From Pyrenochaeta sp. MPI-SDFR-AT-0127 (lineage: Eukaryota > Ascomycota > Dothideomycetes > Pleosporales > Cucurbitariaceae): a stretch of DNA of 64,000 nucleotides. The stretch lies in the NCBI GenBank assembly GCA_020747015.1, contig JAGTJM010000073.1, positions 62,001-126,000 of the forward strand. Reading direction: 5' to 3'. The notes under the pieces were generated by a model, which searched no databases, was not told the DNA's origin, and was given only the letters and a program-made list of their open reading frames with translations. Below, piece after piece: positions 45,840 through 57,713 of the stretch; position 1 is the first letter of the stretch; every line of letters starts with the position of its first letter. A program made the position numbers and the translations under genes.

Positions 45840-46951
45840 ATGTCGCCAGATGCGTATGACACCGACGCTTGGAAGGTGATAGTGATCATCACAGCATGCT
45901 CATTATTATCAACCGTGATTGTGGGCCTACGATTCTATGTTAGACTGGTTATCACCAGGAAATTTGGAAATGAAGAATGGGCTTTGGCTGCGGCTCTGGT
46001 ATGATATCCTTACCTATTGACTACCATCATCTACTAATGTTTCACCCAGGCTACATATTTTATATCAGTATCCCTCATTCTAGTTTGTAGGCATAATTTG
46101 GATTCCTCAACATCCACAAAGCATGCTAATCAAAAACTAAGGCGTAAAATATGGCCTTGGCCAACACTTCTATACCCTCTCTACGCGGGAGAGGTCGCAA
46201 TTTCTCAAGGTCAGTCTATCATCGATGTAAACCACCTTCGCTAACTTCTCTTGGCCTTGCAGTTCATGTGGATTGCGTCGACTGCTTATGGGGCTATCAT
46301 CATGCTCATTAAGGCAACCTTTCTCTTACAATACCGCCGGGTGTTTCCGCTTCCAAGCTTCCAGCGTGTGTGCGACATCTTTCTTGCTTTCATCGCCGCA
46401 TGGGCCCTCGCCGGGACGATTGGAGCGTTTCTCCATTGCCGGCCTCTGATAAGGAACTGGGATCCCGCAGAACCGACAGGGTGTGCCGAGCGCATCGATT
46501 TCTGGTTGTCTATGGGGATTTTGCATGTTATAAGTGACGTCTTGATCTTCCTTTTGCCACTGCCGCTACTGAGGACACTGCCTTTACCAAAGCTCCAAAA
46601 GGGAGTTTTAATGGCAGTCTTTTCCCTAGGTTTCTTGTAAGTTCCACTTCTCTTCCTGAATACAACTCTCAAGCTCATGACCTCTTTTTATGTAGCACAT
46701 GTGCGATATCAATCATCCGTCTTACCACACTCCATGCTTCCACGTCAAGCGATGATCCAACATGGATCAATGTAAACACAGTAGTATGGTCTGTGGCTGA
46801 GGTTACTTGTGCTATCTTCTGTGCGTGCATTCCGACGCTGCGCCCACTGCTGCGATATTCTACTGGTTGGCGAAGACATCTATACGACCCGAGCGATCTG
46901 AAAGTAGAGCAAACATCAAGAGAAGGAAACACTAGAATGTGCGAATCATAG
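45840..46951 (+). CDS. PTH11-like seven-helix membrane protein (fungal rhodopsin-domain family)
   Basis: Five exons, 45840-45998, 46050-46086, 46142-46209, 46263-46636 and 46696-46951, all in phase, encode 297 residues. Splicing creates VCVKYGLGQHFYTLS and FLKFMWIASTAYG, which are landmarks of the fungal rhodopsin-domain family that includes PTH11. Helices include VIVIITACSLLSTVIVGLRF, AYGAIIMLIKATFLLQYYRV-like, IFLAFIAAWALAGTIGAFL, LPLPLLRTLPLP and TVVWSVAEVTCAIFCACIP. No CFEM domain precedes the first helix. Members are thought to sense surface or chemical cues; the ligand here is unknown. Many relatives have a longer cytosolic tail, so the stop at 46949-46951 may be bypassed by one more unseen intron. 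Confidence 0.8.
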
Positions 46952-48081
46952 AGTACTCAATTTTGCCTAGCGCCATGAACAATTCGGCTCCAGTAGCTGG
47001 CACAACCTTTTCCAAAGCCTCCTTTTGCCCCAGGGCAGCGACCAACTGCAGCGCTCCCTTTCATACGCTGGATCGCAAGCCGCTTGCAGAATCGACGGAA
47101 ATACTTTGGCCAAAAGAATTCGGTCCTACTTCTCTGACGCTTGAGGAGACAACCCTCGCTTGAACTGAGGCGCTGGGCTTGTCTAGAGTAAGCATTCGCG
47201 AAGAGAATTGTCTACGTCTCGATGCACGTCTCACACCAACCTAGTCGAGGCGTGCATGATGGTGTTACATGGGATTGCATACAAAATTTTACCAAGTAGA
47301 ACACTATTGAAGCCGCATACTTCGACTCGAATTGGTAAAACTTCCACTATGTGCGCCATTAAGCGAAGACTTCCTGCAACAGGGTGCACCAACATGGTTG
47401 GGCATGAAGGATGAAGGAGGAACTGTTGCATACTCTCGCTAGCCACATTGAGCACTTCCCGAGGCCTTAATGCACGAAGGTCGCATTTTGCCAATAGTTA
47501 CAAGGCATGCCGAACTAAAGCGGGAAGATATCAACAAGGGTAGCTATATATCCAAAGCCATCTTATAAAGAAGCTATTAGGACGAATCTTGTTATAGAAT
47601 TATTGAACTAAGTTCCCGAAAACGCCCCGTCGCAGACCCCCTACTATTTTTTAGTGAGGTTAGTTCTACGAAACCTGTAATTGGAGATGTTTCCCTTTCT
47701 ACACCTGAGATGCTTTCATGGTCAGAGTAGGCACGTTAATCACGTGCACGGAATGGGAATAGACATTCGATTTCATAAACTTGATCCCGGAGTATAATCA
47801 TTGTGAAGATGAGGATCAAGTTCGTCCCGTGCGATGAACCGGATTGGTGGCGATACTGGCTCTTGGCCAATTGACCGAGTATTTGCTTTCGCCTCTAGCG
47901 CTTACAAAACCTGGGGACCGTACAAGGAAATCCCGACCAATACAGGTTGCCCAACAGTGGGCAGTACCATACATATATGAGCCCAAAAAATGGCAGAGCC
48001 ATTACTAGTGTTACAAACTAAAGTCGCTGAAAGGCCCAACTTAACCGATGTTAAAGTAATAGACAGTCACACAGGTGTGTG
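46952..48081. other. Intergenic region between converging genes
   Basis: 3' flanks of the PTH11-like gene (+) and the bZIP gene (-). The stretch 46939-47163 stays open and might hold a further C-terminal exon of the PTH11-like gene, but I could not find a convincing splice. Otherwise nothing recognised. Confidence 0.4.
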
Positions 48082-49115
48082 TCATATGCAGTCATCACAA
48101 ACAAATGGTTCCTCGCCTCTCTTCATGCGCCACTGATTCGTCGCCTCTAACACTTCCGGCAGCCCCTGAAATAACCACATCCATTTCCTCAGAAACCCTT
48201 CCGACATCTCCCACCCTGTGATGCTCCAAGGCGGCGACCAAGCAACGATGCCGCGGCGCTCGATCTCGTCGTCGGGAAAGCCCTCGTACAGCCCTCCGAT
48301 GCAATCGGCCCACAGCTCGTCCTCGTCGAAGGTGCCGGCAGCCCGGATCAGGCGATCTCGTCCCTCGGCATGCGGGAATAGGTCTATCCAGTCGCCGTGT
48401 GGTACTGTCTGTTGAAGGGTAGTAGGCAGAAGTGTCGAAGGGAGTTGTTCGGGATTGGTAGGGTAGGGGATGATGTGGAAGACTTCCTCATCACATTCGA
48501 GCGGCGTAACGAGGATGCCGGAGATTAGAGTACGATTTATGGCCAGGGCGCGGAGGGCGTTGAACTGGAGGAGTGTGATAAGGTGGTCTGGGCAGAGGGG
48601 GAAGATAAGCTTTGCCCGCTCCCTTCCAGGCTTAACTGCTAGCAAGGGATTTCTCGCGTTATACTTCATACGAGATGCTGGGACAACGGAGATGGATTGC
48701 TGCTCAATGTCCCAGCATTCCACCAGCGCTTTCGATTTGGTCAGTGTTCCAGTTGTGGCATTGGATGATTCGGCTTCCTTTGCTAGGGCTTTGCGTTTTC
48801 CTGCTCGCTTGTTAAATCCGACAGCTGGGTACCCCGTGGTCAAACTGGTTGTGACTCCTGAGCTGTACTTTGAAAAAAAATCAGGGCCCTGCTTACGGTA
48901 AGCCCTCGTGTTAAGTCTAGTTTGAGCCCTTCTGCGTGCTACGGAATCCTTGGTTCCAGTCCAGTCGTCGTCCTTGCTTATCGCCTGTGTGCGCTAGGTA
49001 AATGATGCCAACTTGATGATTTGGCCGCCGTGGTACGTACCTCGGCCAATTGTGGCATCGACGCGAGTGGGAAACGTGGCGCCATTACCTTTGCAGGCTG
49101 ATATGTACTGAACAT
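48082..49115 (-). CDS. bZIP / DUF3425 transcription regulator
   Basis: Three exons, 49041-49115, 48897-48984 and 48082-48800, with introns of 56 and 96 bases, encode 293 residues. The second intron lies inside the basic region; removing it gives ARRRAQTRLNTRAYRKRK, a Yap-like basic region. The rest, about 80-290, matches the DUF3425 domain that follows the bZIP in many filamentous-fungal regulators: LITLLQFNALRALAINRTLI, IDLFPHAEGRDRLI and the Trp-rich end GIVAWSPPWSITGWEMSEGF..KW. Without splicing, the frame reads through the second intron and hides the bZIP. In the basic region the almost invariant Asn (QNRLNQR in relatives) is Thr, which may change DNA binding. Targets are unknown. Confidence 0.82.
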
Positions 49116-49802
49116 GATGCTAGTGGGCGTTGGAGTTGCAGCGATGATGAACTCAGTGATGCAAGATTCTTCAGGGCTAAGGCGGGCTATGCAGCCTGCT
49201 TACATTGATGAGTCTGACGCTCGGGAATGGAGGAATTGATATGCCCACCTTCCTGCAGCTGGGGCGCTGACGGGCAGGGATTATTGAAATGACACCATGT
49301 TATTGGACACTATTGTAGGGTCTACCTAAACGAGTCTAGTGTCATGCAACCTGCTCACACCACGCATGATGATCACGAGTTCTAGCATCACACACGCAAC
49401 ACTTTATTGACGAAGGCAACAGAATGGCTATCCAAGATGATGAATTTGGACAGAGCTAAAGTGGACAGTGAGGCGCACGCTTCATGCACCTGGCTCACCT
49501 GCTCACTCGGCATTCTACTATTGGTACATCTCTCCAATACACCCAGGTTGATAGTGACGTGAATGGTCCAAGGGTCATGCAACTTGCTCACAATATGCGA
49601 TACTCGCAATAATGTCCAAGATACCGACATTTCGGACATTTTTCAATCAAACAATATTAAGGCGCATCCACAGCTTAAATTTGACGCCCTTTCCGTAGTG
49701 TGGACAATAGATCGTCAAAAGCAGAAAGCTCATCCAAGGCATTAAATTAGCTTTCATTCTATACTAAATCTTCACCTATTGACTCAAATACTCGTTTTGA
49801 AG
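49116..49802. promoter_or_regulatory. Shared upstream region of divergent genes
   Basis: 0.7 kb between the bZIP gene (-) and the SDR gene (+). It must hold both promoters. The divergent pair could be co-regulated, but no site was identified. Confidence 0.35.
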
Positions 49803-50848
49803 ATGCCTTTCCATCCCAATCATCTTCCTAGTCTCAAAGACAAAGTATTCATAGTCACAGGGGGGAATTCTGGCATGTATATATCCCCTTCCATCTCATC
49901 ACGAAGCCCAAATCACTAATCTGAACAAACCACAGCGGATTCTGCACTGTAGCAAATCTATCAGAACACGGTGCCCACGTTTATATGTGCACCAGAAGCC
50001 CACAGAAGGGCACAGAAGCTATCGCCAACATTAGGAAAATGCATCCCTCAGCCAATATCGACCTCCTTCAAATGGACCTCATGGATCTCTCAAGTGTCGT
50101 CGCGGCCGTCGAACAATTTCTCACGCTCGAAACAGCCTTACATGGGCTGGTTAATAATGCAGGCATCATGGCGACACCCTTCGAAATGACCAAAGATGGC
50201 CACGAGGCCCAGTGGCAGACTAACTACCTCGCGCACTGGGTTTTGACGGAGAATCTGCTTCCTCTTCTATTGCGAACCTCTAAGGCGCTCCCTCCTGGCG
50301 GTGTACGCATCGTCAATCTCACTTCATCCGGCCACTTGGGAGCACCCAAGTGTGGCATCAACTTCAAGGATTTGTCGCTTAAAGATAGCAGCCCATGGAC
50401 GCGGTATGGGCAAAGCAAACTCGCCAACATCTTGCACACCCAAATGCTGCACAAGGCGTACGGCCCCAGTTCTCTCAGCGCACGAAATGGGGTAGGGGAA
50501 ATCTGGGTATCATCTGTGCACCCAGGTCTGGTTGAGACAAACCTCGCCACATCGGTTAGTGAGTCCGGGTCAGGCATGATGAGTGTTTTCTCAGTTTTAC
50601 GCATATTTGGATTGATGTGGTCTGCCGACAAGGGTTCTTGGAGCAGTTTGTTCTGTGCGGCGAGTCCGGATATGAAGGCCGAGGACAGCGGGACTTACTC
50701 AGAAATATTCCGGCGATTTGGGGAGCCAAAGTGGCTGAGCAGTGCGGCGAAGGATGAGAGTCTTGCAGAGAGGTTAGAGGAGTGGACCAGAGAGGCCATA
50801 AGGAAGGAAGTAATTTGGGTAGCGAAAGCAGGCTCTAGGGGCTGCTAG
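49803..50848 (+). CDS. Short-chain dehydrogenase/reductase (retinol dehydrogenase-like)
   Basis: NAD(P)-dependent oxidoreductase. Exons 49803-49876 and 49936-50848 (59-base intron inside the cofactor motif) encode 328 residues. Splicing gives TGGNSGIGFCTVANL at about 22-36. Other marks are NNAG (about 100), the active-site Ser in NLTSSGH and the catalytic YGQSK (about 200), then HPGLVETNL. This matches the classical SDR group close to retinol dehydrogenases and WW-domain oxidoreductases, of which fungi have many with unknown substrates. Divergent from the bZIP/DUF3425 gene. Confidence 0.88.
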
Positions 50849-51585
50849 ATAGGTTGATCTAAAGATTTATCAAACGCTACGTTACATAGTTTTAAGTAGT
50901 GCTGAGTAGCTATTGATTGAAGTGTCGTACTCTATGTTACTTTTAACATGTTATTACAAGATAGTGAATTCAATTGGACATAGTAGAGTAAGGGTGAGCT
51001 CGATCGTATTCTGCGCGACCACAATAGCTATGCAAGAAACTACAACTACTGGTATGTAGACATAGCAAAGCGGTGCGGCATAGAGCGAGCACTTATCCTC
51101 CCCTCTTATCTTTTGCATCTGTGAAAAGCCATACGCGTCTTCCAAGACTTTAATATAAAAGCACAAAACAGATTTCGACCCTGGAATTAAGATATTCTTT
51201 CAGATTTACCAAATAAATGTAATAGTCAATGCGTTATCAGCCGACTGATTTGGAGAGCTACAACCAAAACGTAGTCTGCGGGTATAAACAAGCTTGATCA
51301 ATTAAATTGCAATTTCACGCACGCGGCTAAGCGAAGAAAATATGTAATTGGAATTTAGTGTTTTCATACACTTAGAAATAAACTCCAATATCTCAGAAGC
51401 CATGTTCGCACATGGAAGCATTGGTCTCATTTTCCATTTTCTAAGAAAATTGATAGCCGACTCTTCCTTTTGTTTCGCGATCAAACGAGTTTCCAAAGGT
51501 CGATACTTCCTCACCCAGGTACAATCCCCCTCACCATATTTTACCAATTCAATTGGATACTAAGTTCGTATGCATCTCTCGGCAT
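50849..51585. other. AT-rich intergenic region
   Basis: Marks the change to the sparse right arm. An 81-codon minus-strand open stretch (51302-51547) has no recognisable feature. Confidence 0.45.
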
Positions 51586-51864
51586 TTAAGGGTCGTTGCA
51601 TCTCACACTCTTGATTGGCTTGCGGCTTGCTAGAGCAAGGCATTTATTCTGGGATGGAGTTGTATAGCCATCGCCTCTGCAATCTGGCCCACTAAAGAAG
51701 GACATTATGCATCCTCTGTCACTCTGATATGTAAGATCGGTGCCAGGGTCGTAAAAGTGGCATTGGTTGTTTCTCAAGTTTGCCCAGTTGGTGCCGTCGC
51801 AATCTTGCACGACAAAGGCAGCTGCGCTGCTCGCGAGGAGAAGGATGATAGCAGAGCATTGCAT
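51586..51864 (-). CDS. Small secreted cysteine-rich protein
   Basis: From the Met at 51864 the product is 92 residues: a signal peptide (MQCSAIILLLASSAAAF) and a mature part of about 73 residues with six Cys, enough for three disulphides. The core is QDCDG, NNQCHFY, DRGCIMSFFSGPDC and QNKCLAL, then a final VRCND. The frame also has an ATG 45 bases upstream, which would put 15 polar residues ahead of the signal peptide and is less likely. I do not recognise the family. Size, signal and Cys count fit a candidate effector or antimicrobial protein, but this is inference. It lies at the edge of a gene-poor, AT-richer region. Confidence 0.7.
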   Translation of the reverse strand: MQCSAIILLLASSAAAFVVQDCDGTNWANLRNNQCHFYDPGTDLTYQSDRGCIMSFFSGPDCRGDGYTTPSQNKCLALASRKPIKSVRCNDP

Positions 51865-53936
51865 GATGCTATCGTTGCTGAGGTAGCAAAAGACAGCATT
51901 GGATTTCATGGTAGGTTTTGAAGTGAGCTGGCTGTCAGAATGGTGAGTGTGCCGATACTTCTATTGTGACGCCGCTGCAACTTCTTTTATATTCTAAATT
52001 CTCTCAGGCGTCCTATGCTCGTTGTTAGCAGCGGCATCATATTCAGCCGTTTGATGATAGAAAATGCTCTTGTAATGGGTTATAGCTGTCTACAGAATTT
52101 CGTGCCTAGTTAAAAGAGTGGCTAAGCCTGCATCCACGGTCCTAGCACATCGTTGCAGAAGAACGACTTCTCCTTTTACCGTTATCACATCCGTATACAG
52201 AGCTTATATACGCCCTACTGCATGCATACGACTTTCCATATATTGTATCTTACATCCATTGGTTATGTTAGGCTCAATACGGTAATATCCTGGGCTTACA
52301 ATAAGCCTAAACGCAAAAGGAGAGACTTCACGCTAGCAGGCCATATTATTGATCCACTTCTTCAGAAAACACATAAAGTATGGTAAATTTTTGGTTCATC
52401 ATGGTGAAGGCAACTAAAACTTCGTCTTATAAGGGAAAACAGTTAGCGGAGTAAGACGAATTTATATCTTATATGATATAAGCCTAGCATCTCATTGAGA
52501 AGTCTCCTACGTAGTCTCATCTCTTGATGCTATGCTATGTCATGAAGAGGTTGCTAAAGGGAGGATCAGTGATGCAATCAACACTATCCACTTGACTCCT
52601 AGAAACTCTACCCAATTCATCATTGCATGTCGGCATGACAGTGCAATCTCTCACTTTGTGATAAGATTAGCATAGCCGAGTCGCGAAAGCCTGGAAGGTA
52701 CTTCGACGGAGGCGCAAAACTAGAATTGTGCGCAATACTTTATCAGACGGAACAACTGCCCTAACATCTTTCCATTCGCAGGCATGTCGTCATGCTCGCA
52801 TCCATCTCTGTCGAAGTGCACCTCATGTATGTAAACGCGAGCTCCAAGAGTGTTCCAGCCTCTAGTACCGAAGGGCAAGTCACTTATAGGATCGAATATC
52901 TTTCTGAATGAACTAGTGTCCTTCCATTGCGGGATGAAGCAGCTTAGCCCTGGCAACCATTCGTCGAAAAGATGAGCGTAGTCCCATTGTCTGAGGATTT
53001 TTCGTACGCAACAACCTGAGATCGCCGCTCGTTTGCCTCTCAGGGATATCTGATGCGAGAGAGTGCACACTAGAAGCCTCGATTGAGTCGTCCCTTGACC
53101 TGGAAAAGCAGCCAGGCGAGCTTTCTGTATAGCTGCCCGTGGCAACGGTGACATATGGACGTCGATAAGTCTGCATCATGCAGATATCTCTTCACTCCCG
53201 GTCTTGAAGATAGTCCAAATTGCCGCAAAAGCTGCGAATCCACAGGTATTTACTACAAAGGCGTTCCGTAAATTTGAAGAAATCCGGGGCGTCTCTGGCA
53301 GGGAAGACAGCTTAAGTCTATCTGTGAGATCATCTATGAACCTTTTTGTTACTATCAACTATATGTGTTCGCCAAGAGGAAGAGATATTAGGTCCATATT
53401 TGAGCGCCCATCAATTTGCGCGATTGCTGGTACTTGTGAGAATGCCATAGTTGCAGCTCTGGCGGAAATGATTTACTTCGGGCGCAGTGTTCTCCTGCAA
53501 AGCACTTTCAAACAAAGATTGTCTGCAAAATTCGAGAGCCATAATTATAAAGCGGCCTTATTCCGTTTCTAGTCTCTCACTCCTGGCGGCCGAAAGATGT
53601 CCCGTATGCTCTCAAGCAAGAAGGCGGCGTTCGCGTTCCGTGGTTTGGGAACAAAATTATATCCACCTGTGGGCAAATACGATGCAATCTCGGACGCCAC
53701 AGTAGGCTCCTCATGAACACCCCGCATTCGAATTATGCAGCTAGTCCACCAACTGTTGTAGCACACCAAAGCTGTTTGTCGCATCTTGCCCCAATTGTGT
53801 CTAGTTTAGCGAGACTTCCGCGATCCTCGGTGTTCAGCCGCACTGGACCTAAGAATGGAGGGGTATGCATAATAGTGAGCCAACCGCGTCCTAAGATGAA
53901 CGGATTTGTATCGCCAGAATCACCAGAAATCGAGCA
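51865..53936. other. Gene-poor region with unresolved open stretches
   Basis: 2.1 kb. On the minus strand, 52720-53154 and 52913-53179 stay open in overlapping frames, and 53176-53358 reads like normal protein sequence (LSSLPETPRISSNLRNAFVV..CGFAAFAAIW). They might be parts of a decayed gene, but I could not connect them. Around 52560-52680 a plus-strand open stretch ends in TAG. No function can be given. Confidence 0.35.
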
Positions 53937-54847
53937 TGGTTTCGTTAACGCTTCTGCTCATCGCCTTGGTGAGCATCGTGGCTGTAAGCTCGAAGCCTAC
54001 GCTTGCGGTTGTCCTTAAGAAGCGTTTCGATTGTGGGAAGATCAAGGGGGCGCTTAGCGCCCTTTAAAAGCTCGGAGGACCGGCGACCACATTCTGCAGC
54101 TCCTATCTTAAAATCCCCTCAACAGCATCAGAGATAACCACGACCACTCCAATAGTATAAGTAACATACTCTAATAGGTTCTCACGTACTAATAAGCGAC
54201 AGTACGAAGGTCACTTCTGTGAAGACCATTACTAGTACGAGGACAGCATGCCCTGTTACGAAATCATAAAATCGTCGGAAGGAGATTCAATTCGCAGAGC
54301 CTGCCGCCGAAGATTTAAAGAGGCATGAGGATGTGCCACCTCTGCTTAGGGCTTTTACGGCAGCTAAAGTGTCCGAGGCATGCAGCTATCTCAGTATCAA
54401 GCCAAAGGTTACGACTACGTTTACAGTCACCGCCCCTAGATCAGTAAGCTATGCACCCTATTCTTACTTACTCTGTCCGGTCACTAAATAAATCAGACCA
54501 AGAAGGTCGTCTCCACGACAACCAAGTGCGTTGTCGGTCAGGGTATCTGCATTACTACTAACGGAGATTGCTCGCCAACACGACGAAACGAGCACTGCTG
54601 CTCTGGATTTTGCCAGACCTATCCAGTTAAAGTTGTCTCTACATGCGATCTTTCATGCGACGCGAATGACAGCCCTTGCCCCTTTTCACTTGAATCCCCA
54701 ATCCCTCACAATTGTTGTAGCGGTTACTGTGATGCCCCAATGGATGACGGCCCTTTTGGGAGCTGCCAATCTATTTTATTATCGTGCGGTATATCTGATA
54801 GTACACGTTTTAGGCTTGCGGCTCGTATGGACATAAAGCTAGACTAA
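53937..54847 (+). pseudogene. Decayed gene for a secreted cysteine-rich protein
   Basis: Coding-like sequence in several pieces, missed by ATG-based searches. 53942-53990 encodes a signal-peptide core (LTLLLIALVSIVAVSS), but the nearby ATG at 53937 is out of frame by one base. The frame goes on with KLGGPATTFCSSYLKIP and is broken by TAA at 54065-54067. A second piece has TAA at 54267-54269 and then ends at a clean donor (54444). After a 53-base intron, the last exon, 54497-54847, is intact and encodes 116 residues with 18 Cys in two knottin-like modules, each with CCSGxC. Thr/Val-rich spacers (VTTTFTVTAPRS) join the parts. Both stops are one C-to-T change from Gln. The role was probably extracellular. 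Confidence 0.6.
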
Positions 54848-55443
54848 ACGTAACCCATACTCAGTGCCCCTACGTAGCTAAAATTATTACTTTCAACTAT
54901 TGTTAGATATTACGTCTTGAAAGAATTATGGTATTATCTTTTGGTCTGCATTATAGATAAATGATCATACACTAGGTATCATAACCCGAGGATCATGCAG
55001 GTATCCAAACGACTAAGTGTTTGGGGTGTAGCTACCTTAATACAAGAAGCCAGCTTGTGTAACTATTGTTCGTATGTGTTTGGCCTACACAAAGAAGCCT
55101 GCGATATCTCTACTTCCACCAACCAAGGTTAAGGGTTCTATCAGCATCGCTGCGCCAATCTAGACAGGCGATGATGTTTCCATGCCACTGTGAGAAAGAT
55201 GTAGGATTAAAAAATGTATTTGAAGCCAGATTCTTCAGCAAGAGAATGCACGCGTTCAATGCATGAGAAGGAGTAAGCCATAGGAACCATGAGCAATGCG
55301 TATGACCGCATTGCGCACATACAGCAAGTACTGCCTCATAACTATGATTGGAGCTAGGATCTCATGAAGATACTGCTAAATACATGTTTAATACATTATA
55401 CCGTCCAAAGATAGGTAATTAAGATTGTAAATTGAATCATCGT
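54848..55443. other. AT-rich intergenic region
   Basis: Lies between the 3' ends of two converging broken genes. No coding signal or repeat was recognised. Confidence 0.45.
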
Positions 55444-56639
55444 CTAACAACATTGGCCATTCGAGGTATCTCCAGTAGGGAAAAAACAACACTGTGTACA
55501 GCAGTTGGTGAAATTATTAATCGTGCATGCTTGGTTGCTCGGTACACATTGCTGGCAAATGTTGTTAAAGCAGCCTAGTAAGCTATCGCAGCAGCCAAGC
55601 CCAGCTGAACAAGTTGCTATATCAATGTAAGCGTGAATCAACATCAATGGTGACGGGAATACATACTACCGCTGGCCGCGCAGGTTGGAGTTGAGATGGC
55701 CGATGATGTAGTTGAGGATGAAACAATGGAGCTTGACTCAATAGTGGATGATGGTATGCTGGATGAAGCAGAAGACTCGACGGATGAAGATGCGGGTGCC
55801 GACGAAGTTGACGACAAGCTAGCTGAGGATGACACTGTAGACGATATGCTTGACGAGCTTTGAGAGTAGCTTGATGAGGAGGATGATGAAGAAGGCGAAG
55901 AAGAGGACGAGGACGAGGATGAGAAGGAGGCAGAGGAAGATGTCGCTTTCACTGTCGAGGATGCCTTGTCGTTACATTGTCCGAAGCCCGCCTGGCAGCC
56001 GGTTCCACAGTAAGCGTTAGTCTTGCCACAGTAGCTGTATTGACTGCAACAGTTGCCCCACTGAGAACCCTGGCATGTGAACCCAAAGCCGGTACCGCAT
56101 CGACTGTTTGGCGAAACTTTAAGAGAAGCGCTCGCTGTGGGTGCTGTGGACGTAGTTGAAGAGGCCGCTCGATGAGTGGTCGAAGAAGATGCCTGAGATG
56201 GGCTTGAACCGCTGCATAGTCCAAAGTTTGACTGGCACCCGTTGGCACAATAGCCACTTGTTGAACCACAGTAGCCATATTGCGAGCAACAATCTCCATA
56301 TTTCGATCCAGCACATGTCTATCCTTTGCTGCCACCGCATCTTGCGTCTGGGCTTACTGTCTTCCCAGACGAGCCGCATGTGCCAAAGCCGGATTGACAG
56401 CCAGTCCCGCAGTAAGCGCTCGTGGAACCACTATTAGCGCCTTAGTACTGCATTCTTAAATGCTTGATTGCTCAAGATATTACTTACCAGTACCCATAGG
56501 ACGAACAACATGAACCAAATGCAGAGCCAGAGCAAGTAAGTCCTACACTGGGCCCACACTTCCCGCTGGAGGAAGTCTCCAGACCAAATGATACGCCCAC
56601 GAAGAGCAAGAATGCCCCAAAGATGAAGTTAAGCTGCAT
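55444..56639 (-). pseudogene. Chitin-binding (CBM18, hevein-type) secreted protein with premature stop
   Basis: Start MQLNFIFGAFLLFVGVSFG (ATG 56639-56637) is a signal peptide. Three hevein-type chitin-binding domains follow. Domain 1 crosses an intron of about 57 bases that begins with GTAAGT. Domain 2 contains YGDCCSQYGYCGSTSGYC, and domain 3 contains WGNCCSQYSYCGKTNAYC. A TAG at 56319-56321 interrupts domain 2 at a place where the domain 3 copy has CAG (Gln). Then comes a Ser-rich linker of about 90 residues and, after a 65-base intron (55605-55669), a Cys-rich end with four CC or CxxC pairs. Apart from the stop the gene is clean, so it is young as a pseudogene or segregates as a null allele. 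Intact relatives protect chitin or bind it at the wall. Confidence 0.75.
55700..55940 (-). repeat. Serine-rich low-complexity linker
   Basis: Simple AGC/TCA/TCC codon repeats encode a Ser/Thr linker between the chitin-binding domains and the Cys-rich end. On the plus strand it appears as GATGA-rich sequence. Such linkers in wall proteins are usually O-glycosylated. Confidence 0.7.
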
Positions 56640-57713
56640 TATCGAAAGGAGCTAAAATCCTAACACAATAAACGAGTGACGAGTGCAAAGAGGCCATAGT
56701 GATGACCAGCGAGCGCCAATTTGGCATTATATACAAACAAGGGATCGCAGCAAGAATTCTTAAATTTTGGCATGCCGCGCGCCACTATCGGATGCAGATT
56801 TGCCATAAACCCGCTGAACATAGTAGAGTGTTCAGCTAGGAAGAATGAGATCTTAGCCTCAGTAAAGTTGTTGATCTCGGCAAGCCACAGGGCTGGATCT
56901 GCACCGATTTGAGGACTAGCTTCAGGGGTCAAGCCGTTCTTGACTCTGTCAAGCCCAAAAAGAGATTACTTTAGTTCGTGCATCAGGCACACTTTTGCCC
57001 GATGAGACATACTCTGCCAAGGTTTGCGCGGCATTTTAGGAGATGCTGGTGACGCATTTGGGTATAGAAAACGCCTTTGATCTACAGGTTGCTCAATAAA
57101 ATTTTATACCTCCTTGATAAGTCTGAATTATTTATTGCATGGCACTTGTTGATAGTGGCTGAACTATGTGGCGGCGACATTACGCCTCTGCTCAGAAAAG
57201 GGACGCCAGCGCTATGCCATATTTAGACAAGGTGCGCGGTGTCCAAGCTCAGCTCTGTGGAGTCTCCTCAGCCGCACCAGGTTCCCGCATCAGATCAACA
57301 AAATTCTCAGGTTGGGCTTTAATTCTTCCACAATCTTGTACCTAGGTAGGCCTATAAATACTCCTTAGGCTCTATATTGTGGCAGGCGGGGATAAGAGAT
57401 GATTTTTTGAAAGCCGCTGCGCTTACTACAGGGAGTGAGGCATAACTCACGTACAATACATGCACACATATAGTATAGTGTCACATGCCAGCAAGGACGA
57501 TTTGCATCAGTAAGCTTGCCATGTGGTCCTGGAGATGTACGATCGACCAATCACTGAACAAGGTAGCAGAGTGAACTAATCGGACCTCGCGAGAATACCG
57601 TCAGTGCTCGACACACCAATGCTGCTGCTCATCTCGTGAGCGGGGCAATCTTCACACCAAACGTGAATACTTACTCTACTCCGTCTCTAACATGCGGAAC
57701 AAGTATAACGCTT
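56640..57713. other. Intergenic region, no gene recognised
   Basis: Upstream flanks of the chitin-binding gene (-) and the Zn2Cys6 gene (+), which are divergent. Open stretches near 56660-56932 show no family features. Confidence 0.45.

Noticed and set aside
53204..53572. 122-codon plus-strand frame in the gene-poor region
   Set aside because: No ATG context, domain or splice partner. The opposite strand reads somewhat more like protein, and neither could be completed.
55640..56440. Plus-strand frames across the chitin-binding gene
   Set aside because: They are antisense to the hevein-type domains and the Ser linker; the minus strand has the conserved Cys pattern.
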